Shown: positions 5,323 through 14,092 of the stretch, one piece after another
Position numbering within the stretch: position 1 is the stretch's first letter
Layout: every line of letters begins with the position of its first letter
Assembly (NCBI GenBank): GCA_030431355.1
Contig: JAUIJG010000084.1
Coordinates: 1-15,084 of the forward strand
Reading direction: 5' to 3'
Length of the DNA stretch: 15,084 bases
DNA from: a bacterium
Lineage (GTDB): Bacteria; Cyanobacteriota; Vampirovibrionia; Obscuribacterales; Obscuribacteraceae
Notes under the pieces: generated by a model
Seen by the model: only the letters and a program-made list of their open reading frames with translations
What the model was told of the DNA's origin: nothing
The model's database searches: none
Made by a program: the position numbers and the translations under genes

Positions 5323-7749
5323 ATGAATTCAAACAAGGAAGATTTCGAGCAGAGTAAATCCGGCACGGGCGATGATAAAAAGCCTGATTCACCCGGTGAC
5401 ATTTTTTCTCTAGATGCTATTGATGACTCCTGGCTGGATGAAACCGATATATTTGTGCGTCAGAAGGATGGGCAGGTAGTAAAAAAGAATAAGCCGGCGC
5501 CTCCACCTCCACCGCTGCCGCCAGCTCCAAAAGTAAGAAACTCACGCACAGAGTCTTTGCCCCCTGCTCCGGCGAAACCGCCGCAGCCGCAGACTCCGTC
5601 ACAACCGCCTCAGCGGCAGACTCCGTCACAGCCGCCTCAGCCGCAGACTCCGTTACAGCCGCCTCAGCCGCAGACTCCGTTACAGCCGCCTCAGCCGCAG
5701 GCTCCGTTACAGCAGCCGCAGCAGCAGGCCCCCATACAGCAGCCGCCGCAGCAGGCTCCGATACAGCAGTCGCCGCAGCAGGCCCCCATACAGCAGCCGC
5801 CGCAGCAGGCTCCGATACAGCAGTCGCCGCAGCAAATAACTCCACCAACGTCACCTGTGATTCAGCAAAAATCGGCGTCTATTCCAGGTGTTCCGAAGAG
5901 TCGAATCACACCACAGTCTGATTTGGAAGTGCAAGAAAACCTGGTTGTTTCCCAGAAGCCACATTCCGGATTTGACGGAGATAGGAGTGGATTTCATTAT
6001 TTTGTTGAAAAGATTGATGAGATGAAGCTTCACGGAGAGTACCTTGAGTTCGGCTCCCGTTCCCAGACCGGGAAGAAAGTGTCTTTTGAGAAATCAACTG
6101 AAGATGCATCAATTACTTCTGAAGCGGCGGTAGTACAAGCGCAAGTGCCAGCAGCAACAGCAGCTCCAAAGCCAATTCAAACACAAGCCCAGACGACAGA
6201 CCCAACTCCAGCCCCGGCTTCAACCCCAGAACCAGTCCCAGAACCAGTCCCAGAACCAATTGCGGAACGGGAAGCGGTGCCCACGCAGGAATCAGGACCC
6301 GGTCCGATCTTCGATGTTCATCCGGCTGTTCCTACCGTTTTTTCCCAGGGGCAGAGTGAGAAGTCTGAGAGTTTTGCCGGGAAACAAATGGATGAGTTTC
6401 TCGATGAAGTAGACCAGGTCGTAAGGGGATCCTCCGAGCCAGAAACCCAGCCGAAAATGGCACCATCCTATTCCGAAACAGAAATGTCGGAGCCACATGT
6501 TGATTTACCCCTGGCTAAATCTTCCGAACCTGTATCTTCTAATTCTCAATCGGCTTCTGCGGCTGGACCGGTCATTAGCTCTGGCAATAGTCAGGGGACA
6601 AGGTCTGATCGTGTTCCTTCCTTGACTCCTCCGCCCCATAGTTCACCGGAATCCGGTGCTTCGTCAATAGAGACAGCATCTGCCGAAAGCCAGAAGACTG
6701 GTGCCAGGCCCAAGCTAAACTCCAGGCTTCTCTCAGGAGAAAGTGCTGGAGAGAGTGCTGGGAAAAATGCAGTCTCTGAGAATAGAATCTCTTTCAAGGT
6801 TGTGGTTCTTGGACTTGTGCTAGTTGGTGTCGTCATCGGTGTCGGGTTGTTTCAACTGACTCGCTCGAATTCCGGTTCTAGTTCTACCATCATTGCTCAA
6901 AGAGATTCGAAGTCCGTTGATGCTAACAGTAAAGATAAGACAGCTCAGGGTGATTCTGGTACTTCTTCTTCTGAGAGAAAGTTGGATAGGCCCATAGAGA
7001 GATGGGCAAAGGATTTTGAAAAAGGACTGAAGTACTACGACAACAAAGATTATGCTAACGCGATTGTATTTTTCTCCACTTCTATAGCCGATGATCCTTC
7101 CCATTTTCAGGTGTTGCATCTGCGTGGAAAAGCATATTCACGCAAAAAGGAGTTCGATAGGGCCATTGAGGATTTTGACAAAGCTCTCAAACTCAAGCGA
7201 AACGATGCCAATGTTTTGCTTGATAGAGCAGCCGCTTATATCTATACGGACAAGGTTAAGAGTGCGATTAGAGACTATTCTGCAATTTTAAAAAGGGATC
7301 CGGAGAATGCTAAGGCAAGTTACGGAAGAGGACTGGCATATGTATCTTTGAAGAAGTATTCCAGCGCGAAGAAGGACTTTCAGAGCACCATCGACAGTGA
7401 CCCCACCTATTTAAATGGATATCTGCAGTTAGGATTGTTGCTTGCCGGTGACGACAAGAATGACGAAGCCATCGATATCTTCACCCGAGGATTGCGTATT
7501 AAGCGACGTGCAGATCTCTATTATGAGCGCTCTCTTGTGTACTACGCTCGAGGTGACTATCAAGATGCGGTCAATGACTTGACGGCGGCATTGAAAATCA
7601 GTCCAGAGAAGAAAGAGTATCTGAATGATCGTGGGTACATCTACCTCAAGTTAGGCAAAGATGGGCTTGCCAAGACAGATTTTCAGGATGCTCTTAAGAT
7701 AGACCCGCAATACAAGTTGGCCCGAGAAAACCTGGCGAGAGTTAACTAA
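5323..7749 (+). CDS. Pro/Gln-rich single-TM protein with C-terminal TPR domain
   Basis: This is 808 residues from ATG 5323, which has a CAGGAA site five bases upstream. A TTG directly before it is less likely. The N-terminal about 485 residues are disordered: an acidic start, a PPPPPLPPAP run, nine 9-residue Gln/Pro repeats (about residues 88-168), then a Pro/Glu/Ser-rich stretch including PEPVPEPVPEP. One TM helix spans about 493-511. A Ser/Lys linker leads to about seven TPRs (about 558-805), with typical KALKLKRND, AILKRDPEN and DALKIDPQY repeat ends. TPRs are protein-protein docking modules, so this is probably a membrane scaffold that presents TPRs on one side and a flexible arm on the other. 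Partners are unknown. It converges on the kinase/TPR operon with a 22 bp gap. Confidence 0.88.
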   Translation: MNSNKEDFEQSKSGTGDDKKPDSPGDIFSLDAIDDSWLDETDIFVRQKDGQVVKKNKPAPPPPPLPPAPKVRNSRTESLPPAPAKPPQPQTPSQPPQRQTPSQPPQPQTPLQPPQPQTPLQPPQPQAPLQQPQQQAPIQQPPQQAPIQQSPQQAPIQQPPQQAPIQQSPQQITPPTSPVIQQKSASIPGVPKSRITPQSDLEVQENLVVSQKPHSGFDGDRSGFHYFVEKIDEMKLHGEYLEFGSRSQTGKKVSFEKSTEDASITSEAAVVQAQVPAATAAPKPIQTQAQTTDPTPAPASTPEPVPEPVPEPIAEREAVPTQESGPGPIFDVHPAVPTVFSQGQSEKSESFAGKQMDEFLDEVDQVVRGSSEPETQPKMAPSYSETEMSEPHVDLPLAKSSEPVSSNSQSASAAGPVISSGNSQGTRSDRVPSLTPPPHSSPESGASSIETASAESQKTGARPKLNSRLLSGESAGESAGKNAVSENRISFKVVVLGLVLVGVVIGVGLFQLTRSNSGSSSTIIAQRDSKSVDANSKDKTAQGDSGTSSSERKLDRPIERWAKDFEKGLKYYDNKDYANAIVFFSTSIADDPSHFQVLHLRGKAYSRKKEFDRAIEDFDKALKLKRNDANVLLDRAAAYIYTDKVKSAIRDYSAILKRDPENAKASYGRGLAYVSLKKYSSAKKDFQSTIDSDPTYLNGYLQLGLLLAGDDKNDEAIDIFTRGLRIKRRADLYYERSLVYYARGDYQDAVNDLTAALKISPEKKEYLNDRGYIYLKLGKDGLAKTDFQDALKIDPQYKLARENLARVN
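5584..5826 (+). repeat. Nine tandem 27-bp units coding for Gln/Pro nonapeptides
   Basis: Units start at 5584, 5611, 5638, 5665, 5692, 5719, 5746, 5773 and 5800. Early units encode QPQTPLQPP-type repeats; later ones encode PQQAPIQQS/P. Units 3 and 4 (5638-5664 and 5665-5691) are identical. The block 5725-5778 is repeated exactly at 5779-5832 as a 54-bp duplication, which indicates recent expansion. A tenth partial unit ends the array. All units keep the reading frame. Confidence 0.9.
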
Positions 7750-7771
7750 GTATTCAATTGCAAGATTAATG

Positions 7772-8230
7772 TCAGTCAGATGTGGGTGGAGCCAATTTGC
7801 TGGATTTGCTGGCTCGAGAAAGACCCGCTCCGCTCACTTTCTTTTGAGAAATTTTTGAATGGGTGGTTTTCTTGGCGGTGCTACGTTTACGAGATGATTT
7901 ACCGCTGAGGGCATTCAGCTTTTTTCTGGCTTCGCCGCACCGGGGATTTATCTTCAGTGCGTATTTATAGTCCGCCTGTGCCCAGGATTTCTGACCAATC
8001 CTTGCCAGGGCATCTCCGCGCTTTATATAGGCAGGGTAGAAGCTTGGATTCAGCTTTAAACATTTGTCGTAGAAGACGATGGCGGATTTTGGTCTGCCTG
8101 CGCTCAGAAGCTTGTTGCCTAGTTCATACTTCTCCATAGCCTTCCCGGCGAAAGCCGGCGGGGCATATAGAGCCAGAGCGGCTGCAAGAGCAGTAAATAA
8201 GGTTTTGCCTCTAATTGCGCGATAGATCAT
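7772..8230 (-). CDS. Small exported TPR protein with basic tail
   Basis: This 152-residue protein begins with a Sec signal peptide (MIYRAIRGK, a hydrophobic core, then PAFA with cleavage near residue 28). Two TPRs follow at about 31-98 (NKLLSAGRPKSAIVFYDKCLKLNP, then ALARIGQKSWAQADYKYALKINP). The last about 45 residues are Lys/Arg/Ser-rich and probably disordered; such a tail could bind an anionic partner such as cell-wall polymer or nucleic acid, though this is inference. It starts 9 bp after the stop of the kinase gene with no clear ribosome-binding site, so it is probably translationally coupled and part of the same operon. That suggests a periplasmic partner of the membrane kinase. Confidence 0.85.
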   Translation of the reverse strand: MIYRAIRGKTLFTALAAALALYAPPAFAGKAMEKYELGNKLLSAGRPKSAIVFYDKCLKLNPSFYPAYIKRGDALARIGQKSWAQADYKYALKINPRCGEARKKLNALSGKSSRKRSTAKKTTHSKISQKKVSGAGLSRASKSSKLAPPTSD

Positions 8231-8239
8231 ATAACCATA

Positions 8240-10627
8240 CTACCGTACTCGTTTTGCCATTGCATCGAATACGGCTTTCCATTTCTTTATCTGCGGTTCT
8301 GTTTGTGGTCCGGCTTGTTTGGCCAGCTCTATTGACTCATTGAAAACTTTTATAGCCTCATCTTTTTTGTGTTGGGCGAGAAAAACCTTCGATAGGGCTC
8401 TTTTGACTTCCGCGATCTGCAGTGGTCGTCCTGTGGTCTCTCTGATTTTAAGAGCTTTTTCAAGGTCTTTGTTTGCTTCATCATAATTGTTTTGCAGGTA
8501 GTTTATGATGCCGAGTCGCAAATAACTCTGGGACAAAGACTTGTCCGTATCGTTGCCAACCGTGTCCTGCCTCAGCTTAAGCGCCTCTTTATACTCGTTT
8601 TTGGCCTCGTCATAGTAGTTGAGTTTGCCTTTGCTCTGGTTTGTCCGCAGAATAAAAGCGTCTCCAAGACCGTCCATTCTAAGAGCCATCTCCAATTGGG
8701 AGACAGTAGGATCTTCTTTTGCTAGCATGACGGCCTGTTTCATGTAAGCGCTAGCCGCTTCGAAGTCTCCTTGCAATATTTTGATTTGTCCGAGGGTGGC
8801 AAGGCATCGCATGATATCTGCGCTGAAACCTTCGTTCGCTTCGTAGTAACCTCGCGCTTTCTGGACCAGATTTTGAGCTTCTTCCAGATTTTGTTTTCTT
8901 CCGTACATCATCAAGAGAGCTTTGTTGAAGTAAACTTCTGCTGCTTCCTGGCTCTCCGGTATTGAGTTGGTACTTTTTATTCCGGCGATCTTCTCCAACT
9001 CTTTTAAATAGGTGGCGGCCATGTCGTATTCATGGGATTCGGCACTGGCAGCTATTAAGTGGTGCAAAGCATTTGATTTCTTTGACTTCGGTAGCTTGTT
9101 TTTGTTTGCGAAGCTATATGCTTTGTAGAAGTTTGTGCGTGCTTCAAAATAGTCACCGGATTCGTATTCCTCGATACCTTCTTGAAGCAACTCATCATAT
9201 TGGTTAGCCGGTTTAGTGGTCTCTTTGGTCTTATCCTTGTTGTTGGAAATAAGTCCGCTGAACACCGGGACTATAACTACCAGAGCTGCTAGCGCCGCAA
9301 CGATAGCGATGGTTTTCTTGTCTTTGATCAGTTCCAGAATTTTATCTTTGTCCAGGGGAGAAGCCGGTTCAATTATTTCGTTCGTCTTTTCCATGGCGCT
9401 ATCAATTTTTGCCGATGGCGCCGAATTACTTTGTGGACTTATGGTACTGTCGGTGGTGTTGTCTGTCGGTGTCCCCGCATTGGAGCTTGCTTGTGTGCCG
9501 GCGGATTTGGCACCGGTTGAATTTTGAGATGCTGCCAATTCGGATGCTTGAGACCCAGTTTGAGATATTGAATCGGCTCCCTTGGAGTCCGGTGCTGTGC
9601 TTCCGCTGCCTGCTCCAGTAAAGCTCTGTCCTGTAATCTCCAGAGCGTCCTTGTCTTCAACGGTTAACAAGGCATCCCTCAGCTCGTTCATGGACTGAAA
9701 TCTCAGGGCCGGATCTTTCATCAAGCACTTCATTACCACAGCTTCCAGCGCTTTGGGAATGTCATTTCCAGGAAGAACCTCTTCAAATGGAACCGGGTCT
9801 TCATTGACGTGCTTGTAGAGGCATTCTATTAAGTCTTGACCGATAATTGGGGGCGCACCGCTCAAAGACCGATATAGCACACAGCCTATGGAGTAGATAT
9901 CGGATCTGGCGTCGAGTTTCTTGCCCCTGCATTGTTCGGGGCTCATATATAGAGGAGAGCCGAAGACTTCTCCTGTTTTCGTTAACTGGGTAGAGCTTTC
10001 GGCGTCGTCCGTTACCTTAGCGATACCGAAATCAAGTATTTTTACTACTTCATTGCCTTCGTCATCCCTCACCAGCATTATGTTGCTGGGTTTCATATCC
10101 CGGTGGATAACACCGTTTTTATGAGCATGACTGAGGGCGGAGCTTACCTGCTTAAAAAGTTCTACAGCCCTTTTATATTCGATGCGCTCATCTTTGTTCA
10201 GGATATCGGCCAGAGTGTCACCCTCGAGGTAGTCGGTTACCAGGTAGGGTTGACCCTGTTCATTCAATCCAAAATCGAAAACTTTGAGAATATTTGGATG
10301 GTCTAGGACACTCAGTGCTTCGGATTCCTTTTGAAATCTGGATACTGTGGTCTCATCCAGGGCCATATTGGGGCGCAGTACTTTGACCGCGACTATTCTT
10401 TTCATCAAAGTATGCCTGGCTTTGTAAACCAGACCCATGGCTCCGCCGCCAATCACCGAAAGGACCTCGTATTTTCCAGCTATGATGGTTCCTACGCCGG
10501 GTTCCACAGAAACAGGCGTCAGCACCGTTCCATCATGGGGGCATTTGTCCATGTCTTTGGAAAATTCCTGCTTGCAGGCTATACACACCTTGCGGCTGGC
10601 TGTGTCTTCCGTTGATTGTTCTTTCAA
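8240..10627 (-). CDS. Zinc-ribbon Ser/Thr protein kinase with TM helix and extracytoplasmic TPRs
   Basis: This 795-residue Hanks-type kinase starts at TTG 10627, supported by GAAGGAG eight bases upstream. Order: a short zinc-ribbon-like segment (Cys15-x2-Cys18, Cys29-Pro-His31-Asp-Gly); a kinase domain at about 53-325 with the Gly loop IGGGAMG (59-65), Lys82, HRDMKPSN (175-182, catalytic Asp177), DFG 199-201, and SPE 229-231 in place of APE; a Ser/Thr/Gly-rich linker 330-420; a TM helix at about 438-460; and TPR-like helices at about 476-775. All residues needed for phosphotransfer are present, so it should be active. The TPR part would lie outside the cytoplasm and may sense a ligand or dock a partner. 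It heads an operon with the small secreted TPR gene. A similar zinc-ribbon plus kinase layout occurs, to my knowledge, in Obscuribacter-like genomes. Confidence 0.93.
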   Translation of the reverse strand: MKEQSTEDTASRKVCIACKQEFSKDMDKCPHDGTVLTPVSVEPGVGTIIAGKYEVLSVIGGGAMGLVYKARHTLMKRIVAVKVLRPNMALDETTVSRFQKESEALSVLDHPNILKVFDFGLNEQGQPYLVTDYLEGDTLADILNKDERIEYKRAVELFKQVSSALSHAHKNGVIHRDMKPSNIMLVRDDEGNEVVKILDFGIAKVTDDAESSTQLTKTGEVFGSPLYMSPEQCRGKKLDARSDIYSIGCVLYRSLSGAPPIIGQDLIECLYKHVNEDPVPFEEVLPGNDIPKALEAVVMKCLMKDPALRFQSMNELRDALLTVEDKDALEITGQSFTGAGSGSTAPDSKGADSISQTGSQASELAASQNSTGAKSAGTQASSNAGTPTDNTTDSTISPQSNSAPSAKIDSAMEKTNEIIEPASPLDKDKILELIKDKKTIAIVAALAALVVIVPVFSGLISNNKDKTKETTKPANQYDELLQEGIEEYESGDYFEARTNFYKAYSFANKNKLPKSKKSNALHHLIAASAESHEYDMAATYLKELEKIAGIKSTNSIPESQEAAEVYFNKALLMMYGRKQNLEEAQNLVQKARGYYEANEGFSADIMRCLATLGQIKILQGDFEAASAYMKQAVMLAKEDPTVSQLEMALRMDGLGDAFILRTNQSKGKLNYYDEAKNEYKEALKLRQDTVGNDTDKSLSQSYLRLGIINYLQNNYDEANKDLEKALKIRETTGRPLQIAEVKRALSKVFLAQHKKDEAIKVFNESIELAKQAGPQTEPQIKKWKAVFDAMAKRVR

Positions 10628-10839
10628 GTCTAATACTCCTTCACCTACCTATTTTAGAACAGATCGGTGACGGCCAGAAGCCATATTACAACCTGCATTG
10701 TCAAGCTGTGTGGCGCTTCGGAAGCTTCTTTTAAGAGATGAATAGACCCCCAGGCTGTATTATTATCGGTGTGAACAGTGCTCTTTCTTGTCCATAAAAC
10801 TTATTTATCCGGCCCAATTCTGCAAGGGAAGACTGTGAT

Positions 10840-12219
10840 ATGCCACATGATGATGAAAGTTTAGAAGCGCTCAAGCAGGCGGTGGAACAATCTCCTGACA
10901 ATGCTCCTTTGCGTAAACATTTTGCCGATTGTCTCTTTTCCTCGGGGCATTTTGCCCAGGCGGAGGCGGAATTCTCCCAGGCTTTGAAGCTTAACCCCGA
11001 TGACCTGGAGGTTAAGTGCGGTCTGGCGGCCTCCTTTTATCAACTTGGGAAGTATAGTCAAGCCCAGGTCCTGGTTGAAAGTTTGGTGGAGTTGCCCGAG
11101 CCTCCCCCGCGCTCGCTGATTTTACACGCCAGAATACTTCTGAATGATGGCGACTCAAAACTGGCCAAACAACAGTATGAAAGAGCCCTGGAGCTCAAGC
11201 CGGAGTTAATCGATGCTTCTCTTTCCGAACGTCTTGGTGTCCAGGGGCGAGAGTTCGGAAGGAATGCTGCGGATGTCGAACCGGTGAATAGCGGCATGAA
11301 TCGTGAGAGAGTCGGCGTTGACCTTGGGCTAACGGAAGAGGATTTTACCTTTGAAGTGGAGCCGGAGAAACCTGAGGATGGTTTCGAAACAGTTGGAGGC
11401 ATGGAGGAAGTTAAGGAAGAGATTCGATTGAAGATCATTCACCCCCTTAACAATCCTGAAATATACAAGGCATACGGAAAAAAAATCGGTGGTGGCATTC
11501 TGCTTTATGGACCGCCTGGTTGTGGAAAGACTCATATCGCTCGTGCCACTGCCGGCGAAATCAACGCTTTTTTCTTTTCCGTCGGCATCAATGATGTTCT
11601 GGACATGTGGCTTGGAAGCTCAGAAAAGAATTTGCATGAGATTTTTGAAAACGCAAGGGATAATACGCCATCAGTTCTCTTTTTCGATGAAGTAGACGCT
11701 CTTGCTGCAAGTCGGTCAGATCTCAGATCATCCAATGGAAAGCAAGTGATAAATCAGTTTCTATCCGAACTGGACGGAGTGGATGCGAGCAACGAAGGTA
11801 TTCTTGTTCTTGCGGCAACCAATGCACCATGGCATCTGGACTCTGCTTTTCGAAGGCCGGGGCGTTTCGACAGAGTTATTTTTGTCCCTCCCCCTGACAA
11901 GCAGGGGAGAGCAGAAATTTTGAGAATTCTCACTCGTGGAAAGCCGACACGCGACATAGACTTCGAGTTTCTGGCCAGAAAGACTGAAAAGTTCTCCGGA
12001 GCGGACCTCGAAAAAGTTATTGATGTTGCCATAGAGGCCAAACTAGAGAATTCACTCAAGTCTGGTGTGGCAGAGCCGCTAACCACAAAAGATCTGGAGA
12101 AAGCCCTTCAGGTGGTTAAGCCTTCTACTGTAGAGTGGTTTGCCACCGCCCGTAATTACGCGCTCTATTCTAATCAGGGCGGTGTTTATGACGCCATCCT
12201 CAAGTACTTCAAAAAGTGA
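10840..12219 (+). CDS. TPR-AAA+ ATPase
   Basis: This 459-residue soluble protein has an N-terminal TPR block (about residues 5-122, with ALKLNPDD and ALELKPEL repeat ends), an acidic linker, then one classic AAA module (about 180-425). Visible motifs are FETVGGMEEVKEEI (182-195), Walker A GPPGCGKTH (224-232), Walker B VLFFDEVDAL (279-288), sensor 1 Asn328 in AATNAP, FRRPGRFDR (337-345) with arginine-finger candidates, and sensor 2 FSGADLEK (385-392). The C-terminal STVEWFATARNY helix recalls Cdc48/Vps4-type AAA proteins. There is no protease domain, so the likely role is remodelling a TPR-recruited target rather than degrading it. The start ATG 10840 follows AAGGGAAGA. Its TGA overlaps the GTG start of the outer-membrane protein gene, so the two should be cotranslated. 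Confidence 0.92.
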   Translation: MPHDDESLEALKQAVEQSPDNAPLRKHFADCLFSSGHFAQAEAEFSQALKLNPDDLEVKCGLAASFYQLGKYSQAQVLVESLVELPEPPPRSLILHARILLNDGDSKLAKQQYERALELKPELIDASLSERLGVQGREFGRNAADVEPVNSGMNRERVGVDLGLTEEDFTFEVEPEKPEDGFETVGGMEEVKEEIRLKIIHPLNNPEIYKAYGKKIGGGILLYGPPGCGKTHIARATAGEINAFFFSVGINDVLDMWLGSSEKNLHEIFENARDNTPSVLFFDEVDALAASRSDLRSSNGKQVINQFLSELDGVDASNEGILVLAATNAPWHLDSAFRRPGRFDRVIFVPPPDKQGRAEILRILTRGKPTRDIDFEFLARKTEKFSGADLEKVIDVAIEAKLENSLKSGVAEPLTTKDLEKALQVVKPSTVEWFATARNYALYSNQGGVYDAILKYFKK

Positions 12220-13523
12220 GATTAATTCGAAATTCTGTATTAGAGTTCTTTTCCCTGAGGTTGTTTTCCTCTTACAGCCAATTATATCGGGCGTTTTCAT
12301 TGAGTTGTTTTCAAGCATTGTTTTTTCTTCTGGTGACATTTCTCTTTTTGTCAACATTGCCTACCCTGGCAGCGGTCAATGGACTCGAAGAGGTAGGTCA
12401 TAGCTTCCAGGCGGACATGCGCGGTGGAACAGAGGTTGCTGTTGGTGATACGGCGCTCTCTCAGATAAGACAGCCTGCTTCCTGTGCCTTGCATCTAAAT
12501 GGTCGTGTTGATACCAAGTTGACTTTTATCAATCCGATCTTTAAATACCATGGACCTCTGGACACTTCTACTTCTGAGTCATTCGGAATCCCCAATTTCA
12601 GTGTTGGATATGTTGGTCCTTTGAAAGAGAAGTTATTCATGGGATTGACTGTTTATAGCAAGATGGGCGGATCCGCAGGCTACAACAATCTATATCCGGG
12701 ATTTATAGGTGTGCAGAAAACATCTTCTTCATTGAGGAACTATGCTGCTGCCACCACATTCTCATACAAGTTCAATGAGAAATTGATGATTGGAGTAGCA
12801 CCGCGGGTGGAGTTATTGGCAGTCGGGGTGCGAACATTGCGGGAAGGGTATAATGTGGACTTCAACAAGTCCTATTCCGTAGGTGCTGGATATACTTTGG
12901 GTTTGCTGTATTTGCCCCGGCCGAATATTTATCTTGGAGCCAGTTACCGGTCCTCCACTTGGATGATGCCACTGGCAACATCCAGAAGTTCTCTAAGTTC
13001 GAACCTTGCCTATCCGATAGTCGGACCCCTCAGGGTGAAAGCATTCAGCTTACCCCAGCGTGTATCTTTTGGTGCCTCCTATAAACCCAGAGATAATCTC
13101 AGATTTGCCACGGAAGTCGGCTATCTTTCAAATAGAAATAGCTTTCTCGGCAGTTCTAATCTCGGCGGGCTGATTAATAGTGGCGTTCCCATCGGCTATC
13201 AGGATCTGTGGATCTTAAATGCTGGAGTCGATTATGATTTTAAAAACGGTCTCGGTGTATCCGCCGGATATAGTTTTAATACCGCTCCCATGAGCCGCAA
13301 CCGTATAGTTCCGGTGCTTGCCTCCACCAATCAGAACACCATTACCTATGGTGTTCGATATACGAAGAAGCGATTCTGGGCGGGTGCGGCTCACATGATC
13401 GGATTACCTTCCAGTGCTAGAAATAGGAACACCAGTCCATTTCCTGGAACACCCCAGTACGATAATGCTCGTGTCAATGAATTTATTCAGAGTCTGACAG
13501 TCGGCATCGGTTTTCGAATCTAA
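12216..13523 (+). CDS. FadL/OmpP1-type outer-membrane beta-barrel protein
   Basis: This 435-residue protein is rich in alternating beta-strand segments with aromatic/Gly ends (for example FGASYKPRDNLRFATEVGYL, YGVRYTKKRFWAGAAHMIG, and the final strand VGIGFRI). A hydrophobic export signal ends near TLAA (residues 50-53). The mature N-terminus, GGTEVAVGDTALSQIRQPAS, fits the FadL/TodX plug pattern where Gly-Ala and Asn-Pro-Ala motifs normally occur. Such proteins take up hydrophobic molecules such as fatty acids or aromatics across the outer membrane; the ligand here is unknown. The GTG start overlaps the upstream TGA (GTGA). A TTG at 12300 is an alternative that gives a shorter signal peptide. 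A strong terminator follows at 13548. Confidence 0.8.
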   Translation: MRLIRNSVLEFFSLRLFSSYSQLYRAFSLSCFQALFFLLVTFLFLSTLPTLAAVNGLEEVGHSFQADMRGGTEVAVGDTALSQIRQPASCALHLNGRVDTKLTFINPIFKYHGPLDTSTSESFGIPNFSVGYVGPLKEKLFMGLTVYSKMGGSAGYNNLYPGFIGVQKTSSSLRNYAAATTFSYKFNEKLMIGVAPRVELLAVGVRTLREGYNVDFNKSYSVGAGYTLGLLYLPRPNIYLGASYRSSTWMMPLATSRSSLSSNLAYPIVGPLRVKAFSLPQRVSFGASYKPRDNLRFATEVGYLSNRNSFLGSSNLGGLINSGVPIGYQDLWILNAGVDYDFKNGLGVSAGYSFNTAPMSRNRIVPVLASTNQNTITYGVRYTKKRFWAGAAHMIGLPSSARNRNTSPFPGTPQYDNARVNEFIQSLTVGIGFRI

Positions 13524-13547
13524 CTCTATTTTTCCCGCCTAAAATTG

Positions 13548-13585
13548 CTGCGCATTTGGTTGTAACCATGTGCGCAGTTTTCTTT
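13548..13585 (+). terminator. Rho-independent terminator after the AAA/FadL pair
   Basis: CTGCGCA (13548-13554) pairs with TGCGCAG (13571-13577). An inner TGGT/ACCA stem closes a TGTA loop, and TTTTCTTT follows directly. It lies 24 bp after the stop of the outer-membrane protein gene and 22 bp before the next start, so it separates the AAA/FadL operon from the next gene. Confidence 0.8.
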
Positions 13586-13607
13586 AGGTACAGTTGAGAG
13601 TTCTGAA

Positions 13608-14066
13608 ATGTTGAAAAGGTCTTTTGAGCGAGTTGTTATAGCGGTTTCTCTAGTACTGGCAATGGTAGGTACCGGGGCTGGAATCGGCCATGCCGGTGAC
13701 AAATCTACTAGGCACGTGATTTCAACTAAGGTCCAGTCCGATGACTATGCGGCCGACCTCTTTTCCAGAGCAAAGTCCGCTTTCGAGCGAAAAGATTATG
13801 CTCTGGCAACTTACTGTTGTTCCCAGGTGCTTGACTCGGAACCCGATGAATCTACAGAGATTAAGACGCTCTTCCTCAAAGGTAAGTCTCACCGGGCTCT
13901 GGGAATGTATTCTAAGGCTATAGAAGACTACACCGGAATCATTAGATTGACGAATTCCGGAATTAATCAAACTCTTGCCTATTCTTACAGAGCCGAAATG
14001 TTTGAGAAACTTGGAAATACAGACCAGGCTCTGCTTGATCGAGATAGAGTGGCCGCAGCCCTTTAG
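13608..14066 (+). CDS. Small exported TPR protein
   Basis: This 152-residue protein has an N-terminal Sec signal (MLKRSFERVV, hydrophobic core, cleavage near GIGHA at about residue 29). Two to three TPR-like helical pairs follow, at about 47-150: LFSRAKSAFERKDYALATYCCSQVL, then FLKGKSHRALGMYSKAIEDYTGI, then YRAEMFEKLGNTDQALLD. Adjacent Cys residues (YCCSQ) lie in the first repeat. There is no lipobox Cys, so it is probably soluble in the periplasm. The start ATG 13608 has a modest GAGAG upstream. It sits after a terminator, so it needs its own promoter or read-through. The function is likely docking; the partner is unknown. Confidence 0.82.
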   Translation: MLKRSFERVVIAVSLVLAMVGTGAGIGHAGDKSTRHVISTKVQSDDYAADLFSRAKSAFERKDYALATYCCSQVLDSEPDESTEIKTLFLKGKSHRALGMYSKAIEDYTGIIRLTNSGINQTLAYSYRAEMFEKLGNTDQALLDRDRVAAAL

Positions 14067-14092
14067 TTGAATTTGGAAATCTGGACAATAAT

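Noticed and set aside
5584..5835. CRISPR-like array
   Set aside because: The 27-bp units are directly contiguous with no spacers and are in frame within a coding sequence.
5417..5854. Long Ala/Glu-rich minus-strand frame opposite the Gln/Pro repeats
   Set aside because: It is the antisense shadow of the 27-bp coding repeats, with no ribosome-binding site and extreme composition.
10628..10839. Clear sigma70 promoters in the divergent region between the kinase and AAA genes
   Set aside because: TATTAT and TAAAAT-like strings exist, but none has a -35 at acceptable spacing. I see nothing firm in this 212 bp stretch beyond the two ribosome-binding sites.
12079..12357. Minus-strand frame across the AAA/FadL junction
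   Set aside because: It overlaps two well-supported genes that themselves overlap, and it shows no recognisable motif.
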